64,000 nucleotides of DNA, taken from positions 70,956 to 134,955 of the forward strand of contig MSXN01000026.1 of assembly GCA_002083555.1 (NCBI GenBank). Direction: 5' to 3'. Source of the DNA: Nitrospira sp. ST-bin5 (GTDB taxonomy: Bacteria > Nitrospirota > Nitrospiria > Nitrospirales > Nitrospiraceae). Made by a program: the position numbers and the translations under genes. The notes under the pieces are model-generated. The model saw only the letters and a program-made list of their open reading frames with translations. It did no database searches and was not told where the DNA came from. Shown one piece after another: positions 18,754 through 26,032 of the stretch. Position 1 is the stretch's first letter; the number at the start of each line of letters is the position of its first letter.

Positions 18754-19314
18754 TTACGCCTTGAGAATAACCACCCGATCATCTTCGCCCGCTTCTTCCA
18801 ACAACACTTGCACTTGTTCGTCGCGCGAGGTGGGAAGATTCTTCCCGATGTAGTTCGCCTTAATCGGCAACTGCCGATGGCCACGATCGACGAGGACGGC
18901 CAATTGAATTTCTGCCGGACGCCCTAGATCCATCAAGCCATCCATCGCCGCGCGAATCGTGCGCCCTGTAAACAGTACGTCATCCACCAGCACGACAATC
19001 TTGTCGGAAATATCGAACGGCACCGACGTCGTACGTAACACCGGCTGCTCCTTGCGCAACGACAAGTCGTCACGATAGAGCGTAATGTCGAGATCCCCGA
19101 TCGGCACAGGCGCCTGTTCGATCTCCTGGATGCGCTTCGCCAGCCGGTGGGCCAGATGCACCCCGCCCGTACGGATCCCGACCAGCGCCAGATCCTTCAC
19201 GCCCTTATTCCGCTCCAGAATCTCATGCGCCACACGGGTCAACGCCCGGGCAATATCGCCGGCATCCATAATCAACCGCTCTTGCTCACGCGCATTTTGT
19301 TTACTATTGGTCAT
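18754..19314 (-). CDS. pyrR: PyrR pyrimidine regulatory protein / uracil phosphoribosyltransferase
   Basis: PyrR binds pyr leader RNA when UMP is high and also has uracil phosphoribosyltransferase activity. The 186-residue protein has IARALTRVAHEILERNKG, typical of the PyrR N-terminus, and the PRPP loop VVLVDDVLFTGRTIRAAM. The ATG at 19314 overlaps the stop of an upstream leader ORF as ATGA, and no convincing Shine-Dalgarno precedes it. An alternative ATG lies at 19269 (16th codon). Coupling to the leader ORF would make translation of pyrR depend on leader translation. It heads the pyr operon and has a matching RNA hairpin in its own leader. Confidence 0.96.
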   Translation of the reverse strand: MTNSKQNAREQERLIMDAGDIARALTRVAHEILERNKGVKDLALVGIRTGGVHLAHRLAKRIQEIEQAPVPIGDLDITLYRDDLSLRKEQPVLRTTSVPFDISDKIVVLVDDVLFTGRTIRAAMDGLMDLGRPAEIQLAVLVDRGHRQLPIKANYIGKNLPTSRDEQVQVLLEEAGEDDRVVILKA

Positions 19315-19628
19315 GCATTCACGGCTTTCGGGTTCGCCTGAAGGATCAGTTGCTCAAAAGTTCCATCCGTCTCACCCGCCCACCCTTCGCGCGTCGAGAC
19401 GCGCTCTTGCCCGGACAAGGCCGCAGCAAACGAAAAGGCGAGTCGTACTCTGGTCCGTACGGCGAGCCTTTGAGTGCCGCGACCTGCCTGCGCGAAGCGC
19501 TCCGGCGAAGGCAGGGAACGAAGCTGGTGGGATTTTTCAGCAGCTGAGCGGCATAAAAAAACCCTCTCGCCGTACTCAGCAAGAAGGTTCGGTTGTGGGG
19601 ACCGGCCGTAGCCGGAGATCGCTGTCAT
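19311..19628 (-). CDS. Putative pyr leader ORF running through the attenuator
   Basis: This is a 105-codon frame in the pyr leader. It starts at an ATG with a strong Shine-Dalgarno (TAAGGAG, 5-nt spacing) directly after the PyrR hairpin. Codons 14-24 are encoded by the intrinsic terminator. The rest reads through a dispersed repeat, and the stop TGA overlaps the pyrR ATG (ATGA). The sequence looks like no known protein, so any role would be regulatory: ribosomes on this frame would disrupt the terminator and deliver ribosomes to pyrR. The arrangement is seen; the mechanism is inferred, and the peptide itself may have no function. Confidence 0.55.
   Translation of the reverse strand: MTAISGYGRSPQPNLLAEYGERVFLCRSAAEKSHQLRSLPSPERFAQAGRGTQRLAVRTRVRLAFSFAAALSGQERVSTREGWAGETDGTFEQLILQANPKAVNA
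19343..19546. repeat. Dispersed hairpin repeat, copy 1 (about 204 bp)
   Basis: The left end reads TTGCTCAAAAGTTCC and the right end, reverse-complemented, reads CTGCTGAAAAATCCC, forming imperfect terminal inverted repeats. The core (AAGGCCGCAGC, then GGCGAGTCGTACTCTG, then GAGCC) matches copy 2 at 60003-60124 in the same orientation. The interior pairs GGCGAGTCGTAC with GTACGGCGAGCC. The element lies inside the pyr leader, downstream of the terminator and upstream of pyrR. Confidence 0.7.
19555..19589 (-). terminator. Intrinsic terminator (attenuator) in pyr leader
   Basis: As minus-strand RNA, a 12-bp stem (including G-U pairs) between 19578-19589 and 19560-19571 encloses the loop GAGUAC. 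It is followed at once by a run of seven U, two of which pair in the stem. This is a textbook Rho-independent terminator about 240 bp upstream of pyrR, so read-through must be regulated. Confidence 0.85.
19602..19615 (-). promoter_or_regulatory. UNCG tetraloop hairpin in pyr leader
   Basis: The minus-strand RNA reads CCGGC-UACG-GCCGG, a 5-bp GC stem closed by a UACG tetraloop of the extra-stable UNCG class. It lies between the leader ATG and the terminator, where a transcription pause could synchronise polymerase with a leader ribosome. The pause role is inference. Confidence 0.5.
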
Positions 19629-19640
19629 AGAAGCTCCTTA

Positions 19641-19659
19641 CTCACCTCTCTGGATGAGC
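19641..19659 (-). promoter_or_regulatory. pyrR leader: PyrR-binding loop next to leader Shine-Dalgarno
   Basis: The minus-strand RNA GCUCAUCCAGAGAGGUGAG contains UCCAGAGAGG, the core of the PyrR-binding consensus of Gram-positive pyr attenuators, and folds as CUCA(UCC)...(GG)UGAG. Its 3' base abuts UAAGGAG, the leader-ORF Shine-Dalgarno. PyrR-UMP binding would stabilise the hairpin and hinder ribosome loading. Consensus match and position are seen; binding is inferred. Confidence 0.75.
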
Positions 19660-19674
19660 ATTAAAGGCAGCTGG

Positions 19675-19703
19675 ATCTTACTGGGGGGCGCCCCGACTGT
19701 CAA
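19675..19703 (-). promoter_or_regulatory. Sigma70-type promoter of the pyr operon
   Basis: On the minus strand TTGACA (19698-19703), a 17-bp spacer and TAAGAT (19675-19680, 5 of 6 consensus) form a strong promoter. The start would be near 19668, so the PyrR hairpin begins about 10 nt into the transcript. Confidence 0.8.
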
Positions 19704-19930
19704 GCTCGGCAATTCCAATCCGAACGCCCGGATCCACGTCACGTTCGCGCGTAACCAGGCAACGAAACCGATTCACCTGAGACGTGGGACATCTCCGTAA
19801 CTGGGGCCGGTGTAGGCAGCGAGGCATTGCGAACTTCCACGGAATCTGAATCGGTCTCGTCAAGAAAAGACTCCCGCCTTCTTATCTTGTCCTAAACGAC
19901 GGCCCATCTGTTTTATAGCTTAAGACTTAT
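19704..19930. other. Intergenic stretch between TPR gene and pyr promoter
   Basis: Together with the pyr leader (19315-19703) this forms a 616-bp gap between annotated full-size genes. I see no further gene in 19704-19930, and no strong terminator hairpin with a U-run after the TPR gene stop at 19931. Confidence 0.5.
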
Positions 19931-20440
19931 TCACAACTCAAACATGCGTTTAACTTCCCGCTTGCTATAAATACTTTTGACGCCCATTGCTCGCTGTCTC
20001 ATGTACTCACGGTAATATCGTCTCGCCGTGGGACTCTTTCCAACCTTTTGATATGTGATTGCAATGCGGTAGCGGCAATCGTTGAGTAAAGATTTTGCCC
20101 AGGCTAGCCCCTCTCCGCATTGATCCAGCATTACCCCACGCGCACCTCGCTTAAGCAGTGTCTTCCAGATTGAGAGGGCCTTGCTATTTTGGCCTTGCAT
20201 ATCAAAAATTCCCGCTCGATCCCATAAGACCAACGGACATCGAGGCGCTAGCTTGACTGCCCTATCAGAAACCGTTCTTGCCTTCGAGTATTTGTGTTGC
20301 TCATAGTAAGTTCCACTTAGCCTAGTTAAATACCAATGATCGGTCGGATCTCTCCGTAGCTCTCGCCTAAGTAGTGTTCGCGCTTTTTCCCATTGCTCAC
20401 TTTGATAAAGCTCCTCGATGACTTTGGAAATCTTCGCCAT
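19931..20440 (-). CDS. Small tetratricopeptide-repeat protein
   Basis: The 169-residue protein consists of TPR-like helical pairs: about 3-32 (YQSEQWEKARTLLRRELRRD), 35-68 (YEQHKYSKARTVSDRAVKLA), 70-100 (DMQGQNSKALSIWKTLLKRG) and 115-150. It has no signal peptide or membrane segment, so a cytoplasmic scaffold is likely, with partner unknown. A good Shine-Dalgarno (AGGAG, 6 nt before ATG) supports the start. Codon use is clearly more AT-rich than in the flanking pyr and proA regions, suggesting acquisition. It is isolated by more than 300 bp from both neighbours. Confidence 0.7.
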   Translation of the reverse strand: MAKISKVIEELYQSEQWEKARTLLRRELRRDPTDHWYLTRLSGTYYEQHKYSKARTVSDRAVKLAPRCPLVLWDRAGIFDMQGQNSKALSIWKTLLKRGARGVMLDQCGEGLAWAKSLLNDCRYRIAITYQKVGKSPTARRYYREYMRQRAMGVKSIYSKREVKRMFEL

Positions 20441-20756
20441 TGCATTTCTCCTGTCCTATAGCCCTATACGGCCTCCGCTTATCGCCTGCCCTCCTTCTGA
20501 CCGAGAAATAGGATCAGGTCTTGCCATCACACTTTCCCGAGCTCGCTCTTCGCTTTGGATTCATTTGCTAGCCCACCATTAGACACAAGGCTTGCAGAGT
20601 GTACTGAATAGCTGCAGCACCCATCTTCTTGCGCTGGCATCTTACCCATTCGACAGAGTTACATCCAGCGCTCCATCAGGCCTCACAGTGCCGGAGTCCG
20701 CAGTCTCGACTGATCTTCTGTTGATTTTCGACAAGTCAGATGAAGGGAAGACGGTC
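20441..20756. other. Gene-free stretch of 316 bp
   Basis: Between the HDOD gene stop and the TPR gene start I find no conserved ORF, RNA gene or strong terminator. A plus-strand frame enters here but continues antisense through the HDOD gene and is rejected. The stretch probably holds the TPR gene promoter, which I could not place. Confidence 0.4.
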
Positions 20757-21953
20757 TTACTGTTCGTCCGGCTGGCAGGCTTCTTTCCACGCTGCAAGCT
20801 GATCCAACTTCCCCAGCTTGGTCAAGTAGGCTTCATCGATGGGAAGAGATGTGGCTCCATCTCCGGCAGGCTTCTCGTTCTCTGCCAACACGTTGGCCAC
20901 ATGCACTGCGGTGAGCGGGCTGAACGCCAGCTCGTCGCAGACGGATGGCCGGTGGTGATAGGCGACGGCTTCGACGATGGCTTCGCCGACTCCCCAGAGT
21001 CCCAGCAAATAGGCGCCGACTTCGGCATGGGTGACGCCGAAGACCTCCTGCTCCGCCTGCCAGTCGAGCAGGCCCTTGTCCTTCTGAAGTCCCAATACCT
21101 GTTTGTACCCGTCCGGCATGTTACTCGCCAACACCAGCATGCCGATATCGTGCAACAGTCCTGCCGTGAAGGCATCGTCGATCATGGCCTGAGAGACGCG
21201 CTCTTCCTTTGCGATCGCTTTCGCATAGCCGCTCGTCTTCAGCCCGTGTTGCCACAGAGCCTCAAGTGAAAAGCCCGGCAACGCCTTGGCATCGAATTGG
21301 GAAAAGGCCTGCATGGACAGCACGAGAGACCGGATCGTGTCGCTGCCGAGCAAGGCCACCGCCTGCTCGGGATTCGACACTGTCGTACGCAATCCGAAAA
21401 AGGCGGAGTTCACCAGCTGGAGGATCTTCGTCACCATCGCCATATCTTTGGAGATGATCCTGGCGATCTTCTTGAGCGACGCATCGCCGGAATGGATTTC
21501 ATCCATCAATTCTTTATAGAGCACAGGGAGGCTGGGAAGGCTCTTGAGATTCGTGACAATCTTGCGCACGTTGTCGTCTGACAACAACGCCCGCAGTCCG
21601 CAGGCGCGGGTCATGATCGACCGCAAGAGTTGCGCATCGATGGGCTTTTCAAGAAACTGATGCGCTAGATCGGTCGAGCGCAGGCCCAGACTCTGCCCCT
21701 GCTGCCCGGAGAAGGCGATTCGCACCATCTGCGGATACCGGGCCTTGGCTTCCTTCAACAGTTGGAACCCGTCCATCCCCGGCATGATCATGTCGGTCGC
21801 CAGCACATCGAAAGCATCCTGCTCCAATGCGGCCAACGCGTCCGGCGCGCTTTCCACAAAGCGCATGTCCCACTCGCTCTTCATTGGATCGAGCGTGCGC
21901 TTCAGCATGCGCAACACCTCCGGCATGTCATCGACGAATAAGACTTTCCGCAT
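20757..21953 (-). CDS. Response regulator with HDOD output domain
   Basis: The 398-residue protein has a receiver domain (about 1-125) with acidic pocket VLFVDDMP, phosphoacceptor Asp54 in LATDMIMPG, and the conserved lysine in LEKPIDAQ (Lys103). It is followed by an HDOD domain (about 140-345) with SLPSLPVLYKEL, an FFGLRTTVSNPEQAVALLG segment and GLLHDIGMLVLASN. HDOD proteins are non-catalytic HD relatives that act in signalling, motility or surface behaviour. The start at 21953 is preferred because GGGAGGGGAG precedes it; a frame open to 21983 has no such site. No cognate kinase is adjacent. Confidence 0.88.
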   Translation of the reverse strand: MRKVLFVDDMPEVLRMLKRTLDPMKSEWDMRFVESAPDALAALEQDAFDVLATDMIMPGMDGFQLLKEAKARYPQMVRIAFSGQQGQSLGLRSTDLAHQFLEKPIDAQLLRSIMTRACGLRALLSDDNVRKIVTNLKSLPSLPVLYKELMDEIHSGDASLKKIARIISKDMAMVTKILQLVNSAFFGLRTTVSNPEQAVALLGSDTIRSLVLSMQAFSQFDAKALPGFSLEALWQHGLKTSGYAKAIAKEERVSQAMIDDAFTAGLLHDIGMLVLASNMPDGYKQVLGLQKDKGLLDWQAEQEVFGVTHAEVGAYLLGLWGVGEAIVEAVAYHHRPSVCDELAFSPLTAVHVANVLAENEKPAGDGATSLPIDEAYLTKLGKLDQLAAWKEACQPDEQ

Positions 21954-22035
21954 AGCTTCTCCCCTCCCGGCGTGCCGAACCACTACCTGTATCGGTTTGA
22001 GATGAAAACTCTTGAGGGGAACAGGGAATGGAGAC

Positions 22036-22728
22036 TCAGGGACGCTTGATTTCTTCGAGGGAGAATTGTTTGGGCAGCATGACAGGCAGCACTAATCCGA
22101 TGGGGTCGCCACGCTTGATGGTCGTAGGCTTGTGGAGCTGGAGCAGAAAATTGGCTGTGAAGGCCTCATAGTCCGGCAGCCAATCGTACTGATTCGGGGT
22201 TCGCTTGTATTCTTGGGTCTTAATGCCTTCCCATATCGCATAGGTGCGCTCAGGGTAATGGTAGAAGTGGTTGGGAATATCCTTCATCATCAGCCCGACA
22301 TGCTTGGGATAGTAAAACCGAATGCCGCAACAGAGCTTGGGATAGCCGCTGTTGAGAATCAGATCGACGTAGGTCCCGGAAAACGATTTGTATCCGAGCA
22401 GCCGCTCTTCCGGCTGGATAGGCGGCGATTGCCATCTGACCCCTTCGGCCGTCCGCCGCAACTTCACATCCGCCGGGCACCGGATCAGCCAGCCATAACT
22501 GCCGACCGTACGGACCGGCCCGCAGTCGTCCGGCAACACCTTATACCCGCTGGCGGCGAGCGCCCGCTGTTCATCCAGCGTCATATTGTTCAACATCGGG
22601 CGATGAGGATTGAAATCCAGCTTCAGCCGCTCCGGTGGAAACGCGGTCGAATATTCCCGCTCCCAGTAGATGACGACCTTGTCCCCGCCATCTTCAGCCG
22701 GAACCTGCTCTGTGGTTGGCTCACTCAT
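22036..22728 (-). CDS. Conserved hypothetical protein, possibly DUF6065-like
   Basis: The 230-residue soluble protein has no signal peptide, membrane segment or enzyme motif that I recognise. It contains conserved-looking segments: FNPHRPMLNNMTLDEQRALA, YGWLIRCPADVKLRR, a GYKSFSGTYVDLILNSGYPK stretch and CCGIRFYYPKHVGLMMKD with a Cys-Cys pair. The overall look recalls DUF6065-type proteins, but I cannot confirm this. It lies 48 bp downstream of the 590-residue orphan and 82 bp upstream of the HDOD regulator, all in the proA direction. Confidence 0.6.
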   Translation of the reverse strand: MSEPTTEQVPAEDGGDKVVIYWEREYSTAFPPERLKLDFNPHRPMLNNMTLDEQRALAASGYKVLPDDCGPVRTVGSYGWLIRCPADVKLRRTAEGVRWQSPPIQPEERLLGYKSFSGTYVDLILNSGYPKLCCGIRFYYPKHVGLMMKDIPNHFYHYPERTYAIWEGIKTQEYKRTPNQYDWLPDYEAFTANFLLQLHKPTTIKRGDPIGLVLPVMLPKQFSLEEIKRP

Positions 22729-22776
22729 AGGCCTGACAGTAATCGAAGGAGACGGATCAGCGCAAGGGGCTATCGG

Positions 22777-24549
22777 CTAGGCCCGGCGCACATGAAACAG
22801 CGTCAGCCCGCTCCGCAGCTTGGCCTTCGGCACAATCGTTTTATGCATGGCAAATGTGGGCAACCGCTCAACCGCTTCATCCCAGCAGCGCTGCAAGCCG
22901 GCTCGGCTCAACTCCTCGCCCGTTCGCGCCGGCCCTACGATAAACGCATTGCCACCCGTTTTGACCCGCTGCGCGAGCGCGCGTATCCGCATCGTCAGGG
23001 CGCTCGCCTGGTCAAACTCGGCATAGGGCATCCAGGCATAGACCAGATCATAGGATTCGGCTTGGGCTGTGATCGGAGAGAGCATGAATCTGGTTCGCTG
23101 CAGCCACTCCCACCGCTGTAATTCAGCACACACGGTCCACATCTGTTGCGCCTGCTTGTAGGCAAAGGGCGGATGCGAGATGTGCGCGACGACCTCGCGC
23201 GGGCGATCGAATGGCACACAGGTTGAAATCACCGCATCCCCGTTGTCGATCAGGATGCGCTCCGCTCTCATCAATATCTGCCCGATCTCGCGATCCTGCT
23301 CGGCAAGGTCTTGCAGGTAGTCCGCGACAAACGGCTGCGCCGCCAGTTCTCCGACCGCGGTCTCATCCCCTGGATACAAGAGAACCGCTCCAAACACTTC
23401 TCCGGGTTGGACAGTGGGCAGGCCAGACTGAAATACCGAGCGCCAATCGACGGGACTGGAGGAAGGCACTGAAGATGAAGATCTCACCCTGGCCAGATCG
23501 TTCCCGAGTGATATCGCCCTCCGGTGCTCTCGATCGTTCAACTGCAACTCACCGCCGACGATGACGGCCGATCGATCCCAGGCCACCATTCGCCGCCCCT
23601 TGGGGTTCACATACGACAAGCCCATGCCATCATCGGCACAGGTCGCCTTCAGCAATTCATCTCCCTGCACCGTCAGGCAGACTGACTGGGCTTCATCGAA
23701 ATAGCGTAGCGGAGGCGCCGGTGCCGGAAGCCACGTCACCCGATGAGAGCGGGAAGGGTCCATGAACAGCGCAACCGGATCACCGCCGGCATCGGCCTGT
23801 GGCGTGAAGAAACTGCTGAAGAGCCGAAAGGCTGCTTCGGATGGATAGGTCGGAATGCCGCGATAGCGCAAGGGACGAGGACTGGACTGCCTCCCGTTCT
23901 GGTCGTCGTAGAGTCCGCGAATCAGTTCAAACGCCGCCGACCCGGTGCCCGGAAGGAGCGATTTGAAGAGTTCGACGACGGGCAGAAAATCGATCTGGTC
24001 CCAATGCATCGCCCCCATGCAGGACATGAAACGAGCCGTCTCAAACGAGCCGTCTTCCAGCACATAAAACGCATCTTTCCGGTGCCGGATCGTCGCCTGT
24101 CCATGCGCATCGATGACCAGATCTTCGTCGCCATAGAAGAAACGGACTTCTTCGATGGGCACGCGCATCGCCTGTGCCGCCATATGGCGCAGATCTTCCG
24201 GCTTCAGGCGCTGCCAGCCCGGCTTCGTCGCCAGGTTGAGGCGGGTTTCATTGACCAGTCCGCCGGGTTTCAACCCGACCCACCGCCCCCAATCCAGCCG
24301 AAGGCGCACACGAACCAGCACCGTTCTTCCGCGAGCGTCGACACCCCACTCGCATTCATGCAAGGGATGGCCTTCAGGATCGGTCGCGAGAAATCGCCGG
24401 CCATCGGGCCGATAGAAAACCAGATGTCCGGTGGATTGGCGAACGACGCGTCCGCCGGATTGGTCGAATTGATGAGCCAAGGTCTGATTGGCAGAAAACC
24501 GGAGAGAGTCGGAAGACGTTAGTGCGGTACGAACAGGGTCGCCAGCCAT
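22777..24549 (-). CDS. Unrecognised 590-residue protein with methyltransferase-like C-terminus
   Basis: I do not recognise a family. The N-terminal two thirds is a soluble, beta-rich-looking region with no repeats or signal peptide. It includes FYRPDGRRFLATDPEGHPLH and, near residue 165, a Cys-containing ETARFMSCMGAMHWDQIDFL. From about 430 to 590 there is a Rossmann-like pattern: RILIDNGDAVISTC, YDLVYAWMPYAEFD, and VKTGGNAFIVGPARTGEEL, reminiscent of the late strands of a class I SAM methyltransferase. A clear glycine-rich SAM motif I is missing, so this is tentative. The ATG follows the proA stop with no gap (TAA-ATG), implying tight coupling. Confidence 0.6.
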   Translation of the reverse strand: MAGDPVRTALTSSDSLRFSANQTLAHQFDQSGGRVVRQSTGHLVFYRPDGRRFLATDPEGHPLHECEWGVDARGRTVLVRVRLRLDWGRWVGLKPGGLVNETRLNLATKPGWQRLKPEDLRHMAAQAMRVPIEEVRFFYGDEDLVIDAHGQATIRHRKDAFYVLEDGSFETARFMSCMGAMHWDQIDFLPVVELFKSLLPGTGSAAFELIRGLYDDQNGRQSSPRPLRYRGIPTYPSEAAFRLFSSFFTPQADAGGDPVALFMDPSRSHRVTWLPAPAPPLRYFDEAQSVCLTVQGDELLKATCADDGMGLSYVNPKGRRMVAWDRSAVIVGGELQLNDREHRRAISLGNDLARVRSSSSVPSSSPVDWRSVFQSGLPTVQPGEVFGAVLLYPGDETAVGELAAQPFVADYLQDLAEQDREIGQILMRAERILIDNGDAVISTCVPFDRPREVVAHISHPPFAYKQAQQMWTVCAELQRWEWLQRTRFMLSPITAQAESYDLVYAWMPYAEFDQASALTMRIRALAQRVKTGGNAFIVGPARTGEELSRAGLQRCWDEAVERLPTFAMHKTIVPKAKLRSGLTLFHVRRA

Positions 24550-25890
24550 TTACTCGCGGATCTGGCCGCTCCCCAGGACGATGAACTTCGAACAGGTGAG
24601 CTCTTCCAACCCCATGGGACCACGGGCATGGATGCGGGAGGTGCTGATGCCGATCTCGGCGCCGAGTCCGAATTGATAACCGTCATTGAGTCGCGTGGAT
24701 GCATTCACCAGCACCGCCCCCGCATCGACTTCCCGCAGGAACCGCATGGCCCGCTGATAATTGGTTGTGATGATGGCTTCGGTGTGCTGCGACCCGTACT
24801 TGGCGATGTGCTCCATCGCCTCGTCCATGTTCTTCACGACTTTGATAGCCAGGATCAGCTCTAAAAACTCTTTGCCAAAATCATCGTCGGCCGCCGGCTT
24901 CGCATCCGGCAGCAACTGGCAGGTCCTGGGGCAACCGCGCACTTCCACCTTCGCCGCCTGGAGCTTTTCCATGAGGCGAGGGAGAAACGTCCTGGCGATC
25001 GTTTGATGGACCAGCAGGGTTTCCATCGCATTGCACGTCGAAGGCCGCTGGGCTTTGGCATTCACGCAAATCGCCTCGGCCATCGCCTGATCGGCATCCG
25101 CATCCACGTAGATATGGCAGATCCCCGCATCGTGTTTGACGACCGGAATGGTGGCGTGCTCGGCGATCGTCTTCATGAGGGACGGACCGCCCCGCGGGAT
25201 AATCAAGTCGATATAGCGATCCTGTTTCAGCAAGACCGGCACGAGTTCCCGATCCGGACGCTCGACAAAACTGATGGCGCCGGGGGGAATTCCGGCCTTC
25301 TCGGCGGCTTCGGCCAACACGGCGGCAATGGCGGTATTCGAATGAATGGCCTCACTCCCGCCGCGCAACACACTGGCATTACCGGACTTCAAGCACAGCG
25401 CGGCAGAATCGGCTGTGACGTTCGGACGGGACTCGTAGATGATGCCGATCACGCCGATGGGCACCCGCACCCGGCCTACCTGCATCCCGTTCGGCCTGGT
25501 CCACATCTTCGGCATGTCGCCTAACGGATCCGGCAGTTTCGCGACTTCCCTGATCCCGGCCGACATGTCGGCAATCCGTTGCTCGGTGAGCCGGAGGCGG
25601 TCGGCCATCGCAGCCTTGTCCGGGTCCGTACCAAAGGCTTCGACATCCTTTTCATTAGCTTCGATGAGAGCGGCCTGCTTCTCATCCAGCGCATCGGCCA
25701 TGGCGATCAAGGCATTGTTTTTCACGACTGTGGAAAGCGTGGCTAACCGACCGGCGGCCTGCCTGGCCCGCGTCACCAGCTCATGGACATAATCCGGGAT
25801 AGAGAGCGGCGGGACTTCCTGAACGTCCTTCGTCTCGGGAGCATCAACGGGGGCTAATTCCTGCTGTTCCTCGTCGGAGATCATGCGCAT
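24550..25890 (-). CDS. proA: Gamma-glutamyl phosphate reductase
   Basis: ProA reduces glutamyl-5-phosphate to glutamate semialdehyde with NADPH in proline synthesis. The 446-residue protein of the aldehyde dehydrogenase fold has VPIGVIGIIYESRPNVT, RGGSEAIHSN, and the active-site cysteine region AQRPSTCNAMETLLVH. Near the C-terminus are GAVLVNASTRLNDGYQFGLG and the ProA signature. An acidic N-terminal extension of about 30 residues precedes the conserved domain, so an internal start is possible. proB is not in the window. Upstream is a plausible promoter; downstream two unrecognised genes follow without a gap. Confidence 0.95.
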   Translation of the reverse strand: MRMISDEEQQELAPVDAPETKDVQEVPPLSIPDYVHELVTRARQAAGRLATLSTVVKNNALIAMADALDEKQAALIEANEKDVEAFGTDPDKAAMADRLRLTEQRIADMSAGIREVAKLPDPLGDMPKMWTRPNGMQVGRVRVPIGVIGIIYESRPNVTADSAALCLKSGNASVLRGGSEAIHSNTAIAAVLAEAAEKAGIPPGAISFVERPDRELVPVLLKQDRYIDLIIPRGGPSLMKTIAEHATIPVVKHDAGICHIYVDADADQAMAEAICVNAKAQRPSTCNAMETLLVHQTIARTFLPRLMEKLQAAKVEVRGCPRTCQLLPDAKPAADDDFGKEFLELILAIKVVKNMDEAMEHIAKYGSQHTEAIITTNYQRAMRFLREVDAGAVLVNASTRLNDGYQFGLGAEIGISTSRIHARGPMGLEELTCSKFIVLGSGQIRE

Positions 25891-25921
25891 GGCCTTCTCT
25901 GTGAAAAAGTGAACGGGCGAC

Positions 25922-25951
25922 AGGATACCGCGCGCGTTTGAAGGCGGTCAA
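25922..25951 (-). promoter_or_regulatory. Probable promoter of proA
   Basis: The minus strand reads TTGACC, an 18-bp spacer, then TATCCT, that is 5 of 6 and 4 of 6 consensus positions. The start would be about 25915, some 25 nt upstream of the proA ATG. Confidence 0.5.
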
Positions 25952-26032
25952 GGCACCATCCTGCGCCGTCGAAAACCCAATGCAGACAGTTTCAGGGTTC
26001 AATCGAAGACTGGCGACAATTCACATACCACT

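Noticed and set aside
20592..21269. Plus-strand open frame spanning the gap and the HDOD gene
   Set aside because: Most of it is antisense to the HDOD domain; the first part has no coding features.
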